Numbered from the stretch's first letter, positions 53,099 to 63,631 are shown. The stretch is 64,000 nucleotides of DNA from Flavobacteriales bacterium (GCA_020635395.1 JACJZV010000002.1:434001-498000), one strand, 5' to 3'. The notes: a model not told the origin generated them from the sequence alone. Numbers and translations are program-made.

Positions 53099-53500
53099 AT
53101 GGATATTGGCATAATCGTCGTATTTTTTCTGTTAATGATAACGGTTGCTTTGGCACGAAATATTCACGACAAAGCAAGTCAGAAACTGGAATCCGAAAAA
53201 AAATCCGCCTTATTGGATTTTTATACAAAAAACAGAGTCCGAAGCCTGATTTTGATGGTTGTTTTAGTGGTTGTGTTCCTTTTTTTAAGTGAACAAATGC
53301 CTGAAAGAAAGAACCAAATTTTAGGTGGATATGCCATTCTTTTATCTCTATATATTGTGATAAACGCCTACATCAATACCAAAAAATTACGCAACGAACA
53401 ATTCCCACAAGAGTTTATTAAAGCCTTAATGCTCTCAAATGCTGTGAGAGTTATTGGCATTGTTGCAATTTTAGTTTACTTGATGTTTATCGCAAACTGA
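53099..53500 (+). CDS. Membrane protein, hypothetical
   Basis: A 133-residue protein with about four membrane helices (IGIIVVFFLLMITVALA, SLILMVVLVVVFLF, GGYAILLSLYIVINAY, VIGIVAILVYLMFI) and a charged helix between the first and second. It starts 2 bp after guaB, so it is co-transcribed with it; no functional reason is visible. Downstream it converges with the T9SS metzincin-like gene. Confidence 0.7.
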   Translation: MDIGIIVVFFLLMITVALARNIHDKASQKLESEKKSALLDFYTKNRVRSLILMVVLVVVFLFLSEQMPERKNQILGGYAILLSLYIVINAYINTKKLRNEQFPQEFIKALMLSNAVRVIGIVAILVYLMFIAN

Positions 53501-53560
53501 GGTGGCCATAGTGGGATATCCTCTACTAAACCATAAAATTAAACCTTTTATGAATGTAGC

Positions 53561-56044
53561 CTACTCCACCACCAACTTCAGGTTATGAATTCCTTCTTCC
53601 GATATTATTCGTAACACGTAAATTCCTGCATTCCAGCTCTTTGTTTCTATAGATTGATTCTGATACTCTTCGCACTTAAATACTTTTTTACCCAATTCAT
53701 CAAAAACCTCTATTTCCAAAATTCTTGCTTCAGATTTTAAAAGAAAATATCCGGAAACAGGGTTCGGGACTATTTGAAATTTGTCAAGTTGTCCATTCGC
53801 AATCGAAGCCCCAAAATCAATTTCAATTTCCTTTTTAATAGTGCTGTCTGAGCAAACATTAGAGGCGTTAAGACTTACTGTAAATTTACCTCTTTTGGCG
53901 TATTTGTAATCATTATTTCCGAGCATAGAACTATCGCCATTGCCATAGAACCATTTAGTAGAATTATAGTTTGTACTCAAATTGACAAACGAAACAGTCA
54001 AACCTGAATTGCTCCAGCTAAAATCAGAAACTGCAGGTTCAATTACATCAACATTTCTTGTGGCCGCAGCACTTGTTCCACAACTATTTTTGGCCACCAC
54101 ACTGATAAGGTGGGAGCCAGTTTGATTCCAATTTATTCGTAACACAGTATCCGTTGAGCCTCCTACAACAGTACCTCCCGAACCGAGTGTCCACAAATAC
54201 GAAGAGGCATCTTCCACTTTTCCAACATAATAAAAATTCTGCCCAAGGCAGGCTGTGTCGGTTGTAGCAATGACCGGTATTTCAGGGGTTCCAGGTTGAA
54301 CAGTAATTGTTTTGCTTGCTGTATCACTTCCAAAATCATTGGTAACAATAAGTTTTATGGTTCTCTCCCCTTTTGAATCGTAATTCAGAGTATGAGGACC
54401 AACCGTTGTAGCTGATGCAGTTGAAGCTCCACTTCCAAAACTCCAAGCATAGGTATTAACCTTTCCTTCCGAAGCATCTGTAAACCTTACATTCGTGCCG
54501 GGACAGGGACTGACTATATTTATTGTAAAATCAGCCTTTGGCTTGGTAATATTACAATTTTGATAATTTATTGGAACAAATTTGCTATTTCCGCATACTG
54601 CATTTGCCATGCTCTGATCTCGCACGTAGCCACCGCCTTCAATATCATGCTCGTGCAAAGTGGTATTTCTATCGCCATTAGTAAGCGAATAGTGCATTAT
54701 TTTAGTCTTGTCAATGACGTGTGTCAATTGATGGCCATGCCCCAATTCGTGTGTTGCTACGGTCTCAAAATCATATTGAGAAACGCCGGGTTTTACATCG
54801 CCAAAATACCAATTTCGAGTAGAGTCGAATGAAATATCCAATTCGGAAACATAATAAAACACATTTCCACCGGATATGCAGCCATTATACCAACTGCTGC
54901 ACACGCCCAAAACCCCAGCATCCAACACCGTAAATTGGACGATGTTCACGTTGTCCTTTGCAACACCCGAAGCAGATGTGTTGTTGCCAACATCCCAATT
55001 CATACCTGTTCCACATCTCCATGTTTCTAATGCTCTATAAAACGCATTTACTGCTGTGGTTTTTTGTGAAAAATTGTCTGTAAACTGCCATCTATAGCCT
55101 CCATTACCACTGAGGTTGATGAGCCGTGTTTGAAAAAAGCCCGAATCGACGCCCGAACCACCTTTATATACCGCATTTGAATGGGCATATTTTACATAAA
55201 TTGTTTGATTTGAAGTTCCGGTTTCGCTGCTATTGTTTACAACTCTAATTTTACCGGTTCCGGCACGTGGAGGTATATACACCTCAATTTTACTATTCGA
55301 CCACGATTTGTATGAAGTTGGATAATACAACGGATAATATCGGCCATCTCCAAAATTTGGGTCTAAGAACTCTACATATCCATTCCCTTTTATTACTCCA
55401 AAATTGCTTCCTGTAATGGTCAATAAATTACCTATTCCTGCTTCTACTGTATCCTTATCCAATCCATTTACCACAGGTGCGGCCAATGGTTTAATAATTA
55501 AATCCAGTGTATTTTTCTTTATTTGTTTGTATTCGGTTTCCGTTATTTTTTGTACCTCATTAGCCAGGTTTGAGCTTATTCCAGAATATGTTTCAAAATA
55601 TCCGTAGGCCACATTTTCCATCAAATTGTATTTTATAAACGACTGAATACTGGCTACCGGAGCATATACTTCGTTTGATACAGACTGGATAGTCGGTTTA
55701 ATATTTGACCCCTTGAGCAAAAACAGCCCAATATCATTCATTTCGAGATTCAATGCGGGCTCCACCACCAATGCATCCATCCCTACAACCCCGCCACGTG
55801 TTATTACTTCAATGTAATTTGAAGAGATATTTCCTTTAAATATTCCAGAAACTTCAATGGTATTTTTTGTATAAATATAGGTGTGTTCACTATTCCAAAA
55901 ACTTTGTTGGTCAATCACTTTTCCGTCAACCACTAAGTCTGACATACCAATTTTTTTTGTCAGGCTAAAGGGAATGATTGTGCATTGAGCAACGGCCAAA
56001 AACGAAATGGTAGAAATAAAAATCAATAGTAAAACTCTCTTCAT
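53561..56044 (-). CDS. T9SS-secreted metzincin-like protein with IPT and PKD domains
   Basis: An 827-residue secreted protein. Signal peptide to AVAQ (residue 20). An IPT/TIG domain at about 188-285 (GLDKDTVEAGIGNLLTITGSNFG). Metzincin-like zinc site HELGHGHQLTH at 432-442 (His432, Glu433, His436, His442), with a Met-turn candidate IMHYSL at 449-454; the usual Gly of HExxHxxGxxH is Gln. Two PKD-like repeats follow (ADFTINIVSPCPGTNVRFTD; AWSFGSGAS) and the end is a type A sorting domain (IVPNPVSGYFLLKS to HNLKLVVE). Probably a surface or secreted protease; activity inferred. Confidence 0.85.
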   Translation of the reverse strand: MKRVLLLIFISTISFLAVAQCTIIPFSLTKKIGMSDLVVDGKVIDQQSFWNSEHTYIYTKNTIEVSGIFKGNISSNYIEVITRGGVVGMDALVVEPALNLEMNDIGLFLLKGSNIKPTIQSVSNEVYAPVASIQSFIKYNLMENVAYGYFETYSGISSNLANEVQKITETEYKQIKKNTLDLIIKPLAAPVVNGLDKDTVEAGIGNLLTITGSNFGVIKGNGYVEFLDPNFGDGRYYPLYYPTSYKSWSNSKIEVYIPPRAGTGKIRVVNNSSETGTSNQTIYVKYAHSNAVYKGGSGVDSGFFQTRLINLSGNGGYRWQFTDNFSQKTTAVNAFYRALETWRCGTGMNWDVGNNTSASGVAKDNVNIVQFTVLDAGVLGVCSSWYNGCISGGNVFYYVSELDISFDSTRNWYFGDVKPGVSQYDFETVATHELGHGHQLTHVIDKTKIMHYSLTNGDRNTTLHEHDIEGGGYVRDQSMANAVCGNSKFVPINYQNCNITKPKADFTINIVSPCPGTNVRFTDASEGKVNTYAWSFGSGASTASATTVGPHTLNYDSKGERTIKLIVTNDFGSDTASKTITVQPGTPEIPVIATTDTACLGQNFYYVGKVEDASSYLWTLGSGGTVVGGSTDTVLRINWNQTGSHLISVVAKNSCGTSAAATRNVDVIEPAVSDFSWSNSGLTVSFVNLSTNYNSTKWFYGNGDSSMLGNNDYKYAKRGKFTVSLNASNVCSDSTIKKEIEIDFGASIANGQLDKFQIVPNPVSGYFLLKSEARILEIEVFDELGKKVFKCEEYQNQSIETKSWNAGIYVLRIISEEGIHNLKLVVE

Positions 56045-56110
56045 CTTTTTGAATATAATTTGCCCAAATATCGGAATAAATGTTAAACTGCATAAATGCC
56101 ACAGAAGTCA

Positions 56111-56118
56111 TACTTTTG
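56111..56118 (+). promoter_or_regulatory. -7 box of purK
   Basis: TACTTTTG, 14 nt before the ATG at 56133. -33 not clear. Confidence 0.45.
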
Positions 56119-56132
56119 AAACCGCACAAAAA

Positions 56133-57293
56133 ATGACACAACCCTTTAAAAAAAGAATAGGAATAATTGGCGGTGGCCAGCTTGGCAAAATGCTTGCCGA
56201 AGCAGGAATGCCATTGAACATAGAATACAATATTCTTGAATCATCAACAGATGCTCCGGCTGCCCGATATGCTACCACATTTATAAAAGGCAACCTTACG
56301 GATGGTAAAAAAATCAGAGAATTGGCCAAAATCAGCGATGTTCTTACATTTGAAATTGAGCATATCGATGTGGAAACCTTGTTAGAATTGGAGAAAGCTG
56401 GAAAAGAAATTATTCCTTCACCCCGTGTGCTATCCATTATTAAAGACAAAGGCGTTCAAAAATCTTTTTATGAAAAGCATCAATTGGCCACCTCCGCTTT
56501 TTTAATTTGTGATGTGGAGGATGCACCAAAACAGGATTTAAATCAATTTGGTGGTGACAAAATTGTGGTAAAAAGCTGCACGGGCGGTTATGATGGAAAA
56601 GGCGTTGCCATTCTAAATAAAACTGATGTTGAAGAGGGCGGTGCAGCTTCTATATTTAGTGGGGAAGTTGTATTGGAAGAATTTGTTGAAAATGCCATAG
56701 AGCTTTCTGTAATTGTAGCCCAAAACTCGGACGGACAAACAAAAACTTATCCCGCCGTAGAAATGGTTTTCGACCCAAAGATCAATCTTGTTGATTATTT
56801 ATTTTCTCCATCAAAACAGCCAAATTCAGTTATTGATGAAGCCGAAAAACTTGCCCTAAAGGCTGTTGAAGCCCTTTCAGGAGCCGGTGTTTTTGCAGTT
56901 GAACTTTTTGTGGATAGCCATCACCGATGTTTTATTAATGAAATCGCACCTCGTCCGCACAACTCCGGTCATCACACCATCGAGGCAAATATTACCTCTC
57001 AATACGAACAACTCAATCGTATTTTATTGGGTCTTCCACTTGGCGAAACTACTCTTTTATCTCCGGCAGTAATGACAAACCTATTAGGCAGCGAGGGCGT
57101 ATCGGGGCAATACGAATTAGATGGTTTGGAAGAATTGGCTCAAACACCCGGAGCATATTTGCACTGGTATAACAAATCTGAAACAAAACCCGGCAGAAAA
57201 ATGGGGCATTTTACGGTATTAGATAAAGACTTGGAAAAAGCCATTCAAAAATCGATTCATCTAAAAGAGTTATTAAAAACCGTCGCTCAATAA
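56133..57293 (+). CDS. purK: N5-carboxyaminoimidazole ribonucleotide synthase
   Basis: ATP-grasp enzyme that makes N5-CAIR from AIR and bicarbonate. From the ATG at 56133 (MTQPFKKRIGIIGGGQLGKML) it has 386 residues; an upstream in-frame ATG at 56007 is not used because those residues are foreign to the family and overlap the divergent gene. Motifs VVKSCTGGYDGKGV, EEFVENAIELSVIVA and NEIAPRPHNSGHHTIEA are visible. purE follows by 52 bp. Confidence 0.96.
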   Translation: MTQPFKKRIGIIGGGQLGKMLAEAGMPLNIEYNILESSTDAPAARYATTFIKGNLTDGKKIRELAKISDVLTFEIEHIDVETLLELEKAGKEIIPSPRVLSIIKDKGVQKSFYEKHQLATSAFLICDVEDAPKQDLNQFGGDKIVVKSCTGGYDGKGVAILNKTDVEEGGAASIFSGEVVLEEFVENAIELSVIVAQNSDGQTKTYPAVEMVFDPKINLVDYLFSPSKQPNSVIDEAEKLALKAVEALSGAGVFAVELFVDSHHRCFINEIAPRPHNSGHHTIEANITSQYEQLNRILLGLPLGETTLLSPAVMTNLLGSEGVSGQYELDGLEELAQTPGAYLHWYNKSETKPGRKMGHFTVLDKDLEKAIQKSIHLKELLKTVAQ

Positions 57294-57345
57294 AGGATTT
57301 ATCAGAAAAAAAAGCGTTGATTTGCTATCTTAACAAAAACATAAA

Positions 57346-57861
57346 ATGTCGATTCGAATAGGTATAATAATGGGTTCGGACTCCGACTTGGAAGTAATGT
57401 CGGACGCTGCCAGAGCATTGGACGAGCTAAAGTTGGAATATGAAATAACAGTAGTTAGTGCACACAGAACTCCGGAAAGGCTTTTTGAGTATGCCAAAGG
57501 GGCAATAAACAAAGGCTTAAAAGTAATAATTGCCGGAGCTGGTGGTGCTGCTCATTTGCCCGGTATGATAGCTTCTTTAACCCCTCTTCCTGTTATTGGT
57601 GTTCCAGTAAAAAGTTCAACCATGAGCGGTATCGATTCTCTATACAGCATTGTGCAAATGCCTCCAGGTGTTCCGGTGGCAACGGTGGCCATTAATGGAG
57701 CAAAAAATGCAGGCATTTTGGCCGCTCAAATATTGGCTATTGAGGAAGCAGAAATCATGGTACGCGTTCAGAACTATAAAGAATCATTAGAAAAAATGGT
57801 AATAGAAAAAGCCGAAAAGTTGGAACGTGTTGGCTACGATTCGTATTTAAGAAACACATGA
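57346..57861 (+). CDS. purE: N5-CAIR mutase
   Basis: Converts N5-CAIR to CAIR. A 171-residue class I Pur[27 protein letters not shown] and [24 protein letters not shown] are the conserved motifs, with the catalytic His in SAHR. Overlaps the DUF3109 gene by 4 bases (ATGA). Confidence 0.97.
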   Translation: MSIRIGIIMGSDSDLEVMSDAARALDELKLEYEITVVSAHRTPERLFEYAKGAINKGLKVIIAGAGGAAHLPGMIASLTPLPVIGVPVKSSTMSGIDSLYSIVQMPPGVPVATVAINGAKNAGILAAQILAIEEAEIMVRVQNYKESLEKMVIEKAEKLERVGYDSYLRNT

Positions 57862-58427
57862 TTATTCATCAAAACACGCTGATTAGTAATGATTTGTTTG
57901 ATGAATTTTTTGCATGCGATATTCAAAAATGCAAAGGAGCTTGTTGCATCGAAGGGGATAAAGGGGCTCCCATTTCTACCGAAGAAATAAAAACCATCGA
58001 AAGAATTTTACCGCTCGTTTTGGAAGAACTTTCTGATGAAAGTATCGAACATATTAAGGAAGAAAATTTTTATGAATTGGATGACGATGGAGAGTATGTT
58101 ACTACCTGCTTGCCTGATGGCAAATGCTGTTTTGTAGTGGAACAACCTAACGGAATTCTTTCATGTGGCATTGAGAACGCATTTTATAAAAAGAAAATTG
58201 ACTTTTTAAAACCAATAAGCTGTCATCTTTACCCCGTAAGGCTTAAAGAATTTGAGTCATACACGGCGTTAAACTATCATCAGTGGTATTTGTGCAAGGA
58301 TGCTTGCTCGAAGGGTTTATCAAATCAAATTAAGGTTTTTGAATTTGCCGAATCCGCCCTTCGTCGAAAATTTGGGGATGAGTGGTATGAGGAGCTAAAG
58401 CAAATCAACAATGATTTGAATCGTTAA
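57858..58427 (+). CDS. DUF3109-family protein, cysteine-rich
   Basis: A 189-residue cytoplasmic protein with eight or so cysteines in clustered pairs: [11 protein letters not shown] at residues about 16-26, [22 protein letters not shown] and YLCKDACSK. This pattern suggests an iron-sulfur or zinc site. Family function is not established. Translation-coupled to purE and ends in a 4-bp overlap with the convergent TonB receptor gene. Confidence 0.87.
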   Translation: MIIHQNTLISNDLFDEFFACDIQKCKGACCIEGDKGAPISTEEIKTIERILPLVLEELSDESIEHIKEENFYELDDDGEYVTTCLPDGKCCFVVEQPNGILSCGIENAFYKKKIDFLKPISCHLYPVRLKEFESYTALNYHQWYLCKDACSKGLSNQIKVFEFAESALRRKFGDEWYEELKQINNDLNR

Positions 58428-60724
58428 AAAGTGGCTTTTAACTGAAGCATTACCAATCTTGGAGCAGCAATATCAGCAGGACGAAGCATGTATTCTTTGT
58501 TTGTAAAGTTATTTACAATTACTGCTATTCGATACTTTTTGTTGATTTTGTACGCAAAACGAGCATCCATAATCCAATTTCCCTTTGGGTTCAACGCTAA
58601 ACCTTTGTCAATGCCACCAGTCACAAGTGTGGTAAAAAAATCCATCACAAATACGCTATCAATATTCTCAATTCGGCTGTTGTATCTAATGGAATAACCT
58701 ATTTCAAAACGTTTGCCTTCAAATACTATATCCGATTTAAAGAGTTTTCGGCTTCTGTATTTTAAAACCCCAGAAGTATCAGTACTCGTCGAAAAATAAG
58801 ATAGTTTTTTGCCTGTGCTATCGGTAGAAAAAATATTATGGGCATCATCAATTGTCGGCAAACTACTCGTGTATCCGGTCAGCCACTTTATTTTCCCTGA
58901 CTTCACACTTGTCTCACCCACAAGACTCAAATCCAAGCCTTTAATAGTTGTGTTTCCAGTGTTGACAGACTTGAACCCAAGACCAAACCCGTTTTGAAAT
59001 GAAATATCATGCGACCATTGGCCGAAAGTAAATTCCATCATATTTTGATAGTGCATACTGAACAAAGCCACATCTAAATAACCATTGGTTTTTTTTATTT
59101 TGTAGCCTTGTTTGATACCAAATTCAACATTATCTCCTGTTTCTGATTGCAAAGTAGGATTCGAATAAATTTTTAACAAACCTACATTCGTAGTGATATA
59201 GGACTCACCAATAGTCGGAAATCGATAGCCTTGACCATACGAAAATCTCAAAAAAGTAGCCTTGGTTATTGCCCAATTAAAACCAGCTCTGGTAACCGGT
59301 TTTTTTTCTTCATAATCATTCAAAACATATTTTTCTTTTCTTCTACCAACGGTAATATTGATTCGTTTAAACTTTAAATCCATTTGCCCATAAAACGCTC
59401 TATTAGAAGCAGTTTGCACTCCTAAAAATAAGGGTGAGTCTGTTTTTGTTTTTGTAAAAAGTGTTCCATACGTAATGGTAATCCAATTCATCAGCTTTTT
59501 GTCGCCTTGATATTCGAAGTATGTGCTTTGACTTTGGTTCGATTGATTGTTGTTTACATTGCCATTGTCCACATTATTAATAATTCCCAACACTCGAAGT
59601 TTTAAATCATGATTCCAACCTTTTTTTCCGTAGTATTTAAAAAATGGGTCTATCCGATATTTTATTCCTTGAGTTTTACTGAAGTTGTCATTAAGAGCAT
59701 TATAGCCGCTATCATAGCTTTTCCAAAGCAAAAACGAACCATTTTCGGTTGTTAGAAAATGACCCCTAAATCCCAAGTAGGTTTGGTAATTGAAACGTCT
59801 TCTATAGTCAAGCCCCAAATGAGCCCTTTTATCAAAATCGCCAAAACGATACCCTTTATCATCAATAATTTCGAGCGAAGACACAAAATCATTTTTTCCT
59901 TTTCTTCTTGAATCTGTAATTCGAAGGCCATTGCTGGTTAGGCTTTTATTTGTCCAGTTTAAACCATCTCGTTTGGCATCATTATAAACTCCCGAAAACA
60001 AACTTACCATAGTTTGAGGTTTAGCTTTTGGCCAAAGTGTTCGGATATTTATTATTCCATTTAAAGCAGAAGAGCCATACAAAACCGAGCTTGCCCCTTT
60101 TACAACTTCCATTTGGCCAATGTTGTCGGTAGAAACAAAACTCCACAAAACGCTGCCTGCATCTCCACTTATTAATGGCATTCCGTCAACCAAAAGCAAC
60201 GCTCTTGTGCCTGCACCATAGCTCCATCCTGCCCCATTCCTAATGTTTATTTGTCCATCGTTTATCATTACTCCAGGCACCTGATTGACAATTTCATCCA
60301 TCTGAATAGGGTTTTTTTGTTGAATCAACGATGGTTTTATGCTCTCAACCGAAACTAATTGCTCTTTCATTGTTTTACTGGTTTTATCGGCTCCCACCAC
60401 CGCCACATCCAACAGCAACCCCTCTCCCACACTCATTTTCAGTTTACTACCGTTTTCAAAACCTTGCACATCGACAACCATTTTATCATAATAAATATGG
60501 CTTATTTCAAACTGCGTTCCCTCCACTCTGAGTCGAAATCTTCCGGTTGAATCGCTTAACACCCTATTATTTTGATTTGCTAAATCAACAATCAGTGCAT
60601 TCTGAACTGGTTCGTCGGTTTGAGCATCAATCAAAAAGCCAAATACTTCTCGTGGAGAACCCGATGCAGAGGCCAATTGCCCGCAAAAGGCGACGAATAA
60701 AATTAAGATGCATTTAAATTTCAT
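58424..60724 (-). CDS. TonB-dependent outer-membrane receptor
   Basis: A ligand-gated outer-membrane transporter, about 766 residues. The ATG at 60724 (MKFKCILILFVAFCGQLASASG) gives a signal peptide; an ATG 33 bp upstream adds a charged leader. A CarboxypepD_reg-like domain comes first (GFLIDAQTDEPVQNALIVDL), then the plug (QVPGVMINDGQINIRNGAGW; GASSVLYGSSALNGIINIRT) and a beta-barrel ending in [27 protein letters not shown]. No substrate gene lies next to it; the divergent T9SS protein at 60761 may be a partner. Ligand unknown. Confidence 0.92.
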   Translation of the reverse strand: MKFKCILILFVAFCGQLASASGSPREVFGFLIDAQTDEPVQNALIVDLANQNNRVLSDSTGRFRLRVEGTQFEISHIYYDKMVVDVQGFENGSKLKMSVGEGLLLDVAVVGADKTSKTMKEQLVSVESIKPSLIQQKNPIQMDEIVNQVPGVMINDGQINIRNGAGWSYGAGTRALLLVDGMPLISGDAGSVLWSFVSTDNIGQMEVVKGASSVLYGSSALNGIINIRTLWPKAKPQTMVSLFSGVYNDAKRDGLNWTNKSLTSNGLRITDSRRKGKNDFVSSLEIIDDKGYRFGDFDKRAHLGLDYRRRFNYQTYLGFRGHFLTTENGSFLLWKSYDSGYNALNDNFSKTQGIKYRIDPFFKYYGKKGWNHDLKLRVLGIINNVDNGNVNNNQSNQSQSTYFEYQGDKKLMNWITITYGTLFTKTKTDSPLFLGVQTASNRAFYGQMDLKFKRINITVGRRKEKYVLNDYEEKKPVTRAGFNWAITKATFLRFSYGQGYRFPTIGESYITTNVGLLKIYSNPTLQSETGDNVEFGIKQGYKIKKTNGYLDVALFSMHYQNMMEFTFGQWSHDISFQNGFGLGFKSVNTGNTTIKGLDLSLVGETSVKSGKIKWLTGYTSSLPTIDDAHNIFSTDSTGKKLSYFSTSTDTSGVLKYRSRKLFKSDIVFEGKRFEIGYSIRYNSRIENIDSVFVMDFFTTLVTGGIDKGLALNPKGNWIMDARFAYKINKKYRIAVIVNNFTNKEYMLRPADIAAPRLVMLQLKATF

Positions 60725-60760
60725 TTTCGTACTTTCGTGTTTCACAATTTTAGTCAAAAA

Positions 60761-61474
60761 ATGAAACGATTTGTATTTTTTCTATCGATTTTGGTTTCGT
60801 TGAACAACCTAAATGCCCAAGACTGCACTCCCGACCAAAGTATCACCTCTCCGGGTTTTCATCCAAAGACTATTGAGCCGGCTTATGTAGAAACCGATTA
60901 CAAGCAAGTTTTACAAATCAGAGTTTTTGCTGATACAACTGTGGTAATGAATGGCAACCCTATTTACGCAACTATTGACTCAATAAAAGTAAAAGAAATT
61001 TTGGGTTTGCCCAGTGGGTTTTATTACACCTGTTCTCGCAAAGGTTGTAGCTTTATTCCTGACTCAACTGGATGTGCTACCATGCAAGGCAATGCTAAAA
61101 AAGGGCAAGGCGGATTCTACCCGATTGGGGTTTCTATAAGGGTATATGCAAAAGCCTTTGGAAGTATCAGTCAAACACTTGATGATACAGTAAACCAATT
61201 TACTCTTGAGGTTATGGATGAGTCTGGAATTGCTGGATTTAAAAACGCCCCATTTTCTATTTACCCAAATCCATCAAATGGTTTGATAAACATTAACAAG
61301 CTAGTTGGTGAACAAATTAAGGCAGTGGACTGTTTTGATAACTTTGGCAAAAAGGTAAATTATGAAGTTGTGAATAATCAAATTACCATTTTGAACAACA
61401 CACCTGGACTCTACCATTTAAGAGTAGAATTTACCAATGGGGAAGTAGGCACACAAAAAATTCTGATTCAATAA
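60761..61474 (+). CDS. T9SS-secreted protein
   Basis: A 237-residue protein from the ATG at 60761 ([20 protein letters not shown], signal peptide). The middle has a short beta domain with cysteines ([21 protein letters not shown]). The end is a type A sorting domain, [16 protein letters not shown] to [22 protein letters not shown]. Divergent from a TonB receptor with 36 bp between them, so shared control is possible. Followed after 16 bp by mnmA. Function unknown. Confidence 0.82.
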   Translation: MKRFVFFLSILVSLNNLNAQDCTPDQSITSPGFHPKTIEPAYVETDYKQVLQIRVFADTTVVMNGNPIYATIDSIKVKEILGLPSGFYYTCSRKGCSFIPDSTGCATMQGNAKKGQGGFYPIGVSIRVYAKAFGSISQTLDDTVNQFTLEVMDESGIAGFKNAPFSIYPNPSNGLININKLVGEQIKAVDCFDNFGKKVNYEVVNNQITILNNTPGLYHLRVEFTNGEVGTQKILIQ

Positions 61475-61490
61475 AAAAGAACTTCTTTTT

Positions 61491-62645
61491 ATGGCGAAGG
61501 TAGTTGTTGGTTTATCGGGGGGAGTTGATTCGTCGGTTGCGGCTGCCTTATTAATTGAGCAAGGGCACGAAGTAATTGGAGTATTCATGAAGAATTGGCA
61601 CGATTCGGAAGTGACTATCAGTGATGATTGCCCGTGGGAGGAGGACAGTAACGATGCATTGGTGGTTGCCGAAAAGTTAGGCATTCCTTTCCAAACTCTC
61701 GATTTAAGCGAAACATATAAAAAACGGATTGTGGACTATATGTTTCGTGAATATGAGGCAGGCCGAACACCAAACCCTGATGTTTTGTGCAACCGAGAAA
61801 TTAAATTTGATGTATTTTTAGAAGCCGCTTTATCCTTAGGAGCCGACTTTGTGGCCACGGGCCATTATTGCCAAAAAAATGAAACTACGTTAGACGGCAA
61901 AATCATTTATCATTTAATAGCCGGTGCAGACCAATCCAAAGACCAAAGTTATTTTTTGTGTCAGGTAAATCAACATCAACTTTCAAGAGCATTGTTTCCA
62001 ATTGGCCATTTAGAAAAAAAAGAAGTTCGGAAAATTGCAGAAGAAAAAGGTCTAATTACGGCAAATAAAAAAGACTCGCAAGGACTGTGTTTTATAGGTA
62101 AGGTTCGATTGCCAGACTTTTTGCAACAACAGTTAAAACCAAAACCCGGAAACATTGTAGAAATAGCTGAAAATTCAGAAATATATCAAAACCACACAGA
62201 TACATTTTTACCCTATGATTATTCAGAAACCGACGGAAAAATAGTTGGTAAGCATCAGGGTGCTCATTTTTATACCATTGGGCAAAGAAAAGGATTGGGG
62301 GTTGGTGGAAAAGTTGAGCCACTATTTGTTATTGCCACCAACGTAGATACCAACACCATTTATGTTGGCATGGGAGAAAACCATCCAGGCCTTTTGCGTT
62401 TGGGATTAAAAATAGAAAATTCTGAAATACATTGGGTTCGCCCTGATCTGTCCTTAAGTTCCGGTAATAAAATGTCTGTACTTTGTCGCATCAGATACCG
62501 ACAAGATTTGCAAAAAGCAACACTTTTTAAAAACGACTATGACTTAAAAATAACCTTTGATGAACCACAAAGAGCCATCGCTCCGGGACAATTTGCCGCA
62601 TGGTATTTAGGGGATGAACTTATAGGAAGTGGGGTTATTTCGTAA
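61491..62645 (+). CDS. mnmA: tRNA-specific 2-thiouridylase MnmA
   Basis: Makes 2-thiouridine at U34 of Lys, Glu and Gln tRNAs. The 384-residue protein has the P-loop [15 protein letters not shown], the first catalytic cysteine in [13 protein letters not shown] and the second in [16 protein letters not shown], plus the C-terminal domain ([18 protein letters not shown]). Thiolation partner genes are not adjacent. Confidence 0.96.
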   Translation: MAKVVVGLSGGVDSSVAAALLIEQGHEVIGVFMKNWHDSEVTISDDCPWEEDSNDALVVAEKLGIPFQTLDLSETYKKRIVDYMFREYEAGRTPNPDVLCNREIKFDVFLEAALSLGADFVATGHYCQKNETTLDGKIIYHLIAGADQSKDQSYFLCQVNQHQLSRALFPIGHLEKKEVRKIAEEKGLITANKKDSQGLCFIGKVRLPDFLQQQLKPKPGNIVEIAENSEIYQNHTDTFLPYDYSETDGKIVGKHQGAHFYTIGQRKGLGVGGKVEPLFVIATNVDTNTIYVGMGENHPGLLRLGLKIENSEIHWVRPDLSLSSGNKMSVLCRIRYRQDLQKATLFKNDYDLKITFDEPQRAIAPGQFAAWYLGDELIGSGVIS

Positions 62646-62650
62646 ATTAT

Positions 62651-63463
62651 TTAATCGATATAAAACCCAATTCTAGCATCAAATCGGGCAAGGGATATAT
62701 TCTCCTTTACCTTTTCATATAACCAATTTCCGTCTCTCCAAATTTCGTCATTATACTCAACATAGGCATTCTGAATCTTGTATCCCAATCGAAAATAAAG
62801 TCCGTTGTTTTCATGCCGTTTACGCAAATAACCAATGCCCACACCTCCAAACAAACCACCTTCCGACACATTGTCTTCAACGCCATTTCTCCACCAAGAA
62901 CTCAAGTATTCCGAGTAGGTTACTTTTCCATAACCACCATTGACATAATAGAACCATGATTTTCCTCCTGTTTTCATTCTACCCAGATATTCTATTCCGG
63001 TAGTCAAAAAGCCCATTTGAGGTGCCCAATAAAAGTCATGACCCACCAGTATGGCCAAATTTTTTCTATACCCCCAACTATTTCCAACAGAAATTTGTGA
63101 GGTAATTCCAAGAACAGGCTCCACGTATTGATTTGAGCCACCAAGGGGAAAGCCTACGTCTCCCATGATGTAAATGCCGTGGCTCTTTATATCAAAAAAC
63201 CGCGATGCTTGATTCATTTTATCAATGTTATAGTCTTTTATTTTTAATGGCCGTGTAAAATCAATTTCAACAATATCCTTCCACAAAATGGTCAAACTAT
63301 CCATCCCTGTACTAATGGTTACGTATTTTTCATACTCCATGTCCAACAACTCACCAATCAAAATCTTTCCTGAACTTGTTTCTATTTTAACTCCCTGAAT
63401 AATCTGAGCTTGGGAGATTTGAAAAAATACCATTATACAAAAAACGAGGATAAAAAATCGCAT
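62651..63463 (-). CDS. Secreted protein with N-terminal small beta domain and beta-barrel-like C-terminus
   Basis: A 270-residue protein with a signal peptide starting at the ATG at 63463 (MRFFILVFCIMVFFQISQAQ); an in-frame ATG 18 bp upstream is less likely. The next 50 residues (VKIETSSGKILIGELLDMEYEK, LTILWKDIVEIDF) resemble a small LSm/SH3-like fold, then a beta-barrel-like part with GIGYLRKRHENNGLYFRLGYK. Domain order is the same as in the gene at 746-1894. Tail to tail with mnmA (5 bp apart). Confidence 0.7.
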   Translation of the reverse strand: MRFFILVFCIMVFFQISQAQIIQGVKIETSSGKILIGELLDMEYEKYVTISTGMDSLTILWKDIVEIDFTRPLKIKDYNIDKMNQASRFFDIKSHGIYIMGDVGFPLGGSNQYVEPVLGITSQISVGNSWGYRKNLAILVGHDFYWAPQMGFLTTGIEYLGRMKTGGKSWFYYVNGGYGKVTYSEYLSSWWRNGVEDNVSEGGLFGGVGIGYLRKRHENNGLYFRLGYKIQNAYVEYNDEIWRDGNWLYEKVKENISLARFDARIGFYID

Positions 63464-63631
63464 TACTATTCTTTCAATCATTTCAACAAGTTTATCATAT
63501 TTATTCGTAAAAAATACATACCCAAAAATTTTTTATCACAAATTCATACTATCTTCAATCAATTATGAAAACACTTGAGAAACTAGCAATCGAAAGAGTG
63601 AAGATAGAAAAATTCTGATTTTCTTTGCACA

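Noticed and set aside
56007..56133. An upstream start of purK at 56007
   Set aside because: The extra 42 residues do not resemble PurK and overlap the divergent T9SS gene and its promoter region; MTQPFKKRIGIIGGGQLG starts the family domain.
63564..63617. A 17-codon ORF (MKTLEKLAIERVKIEKF) before the P-domain gene
   Set aside because: Too short, no signal or conserved feature, and it ends 14 bp before the real start. Reported only as a note; a leader-peptide function is not supported.
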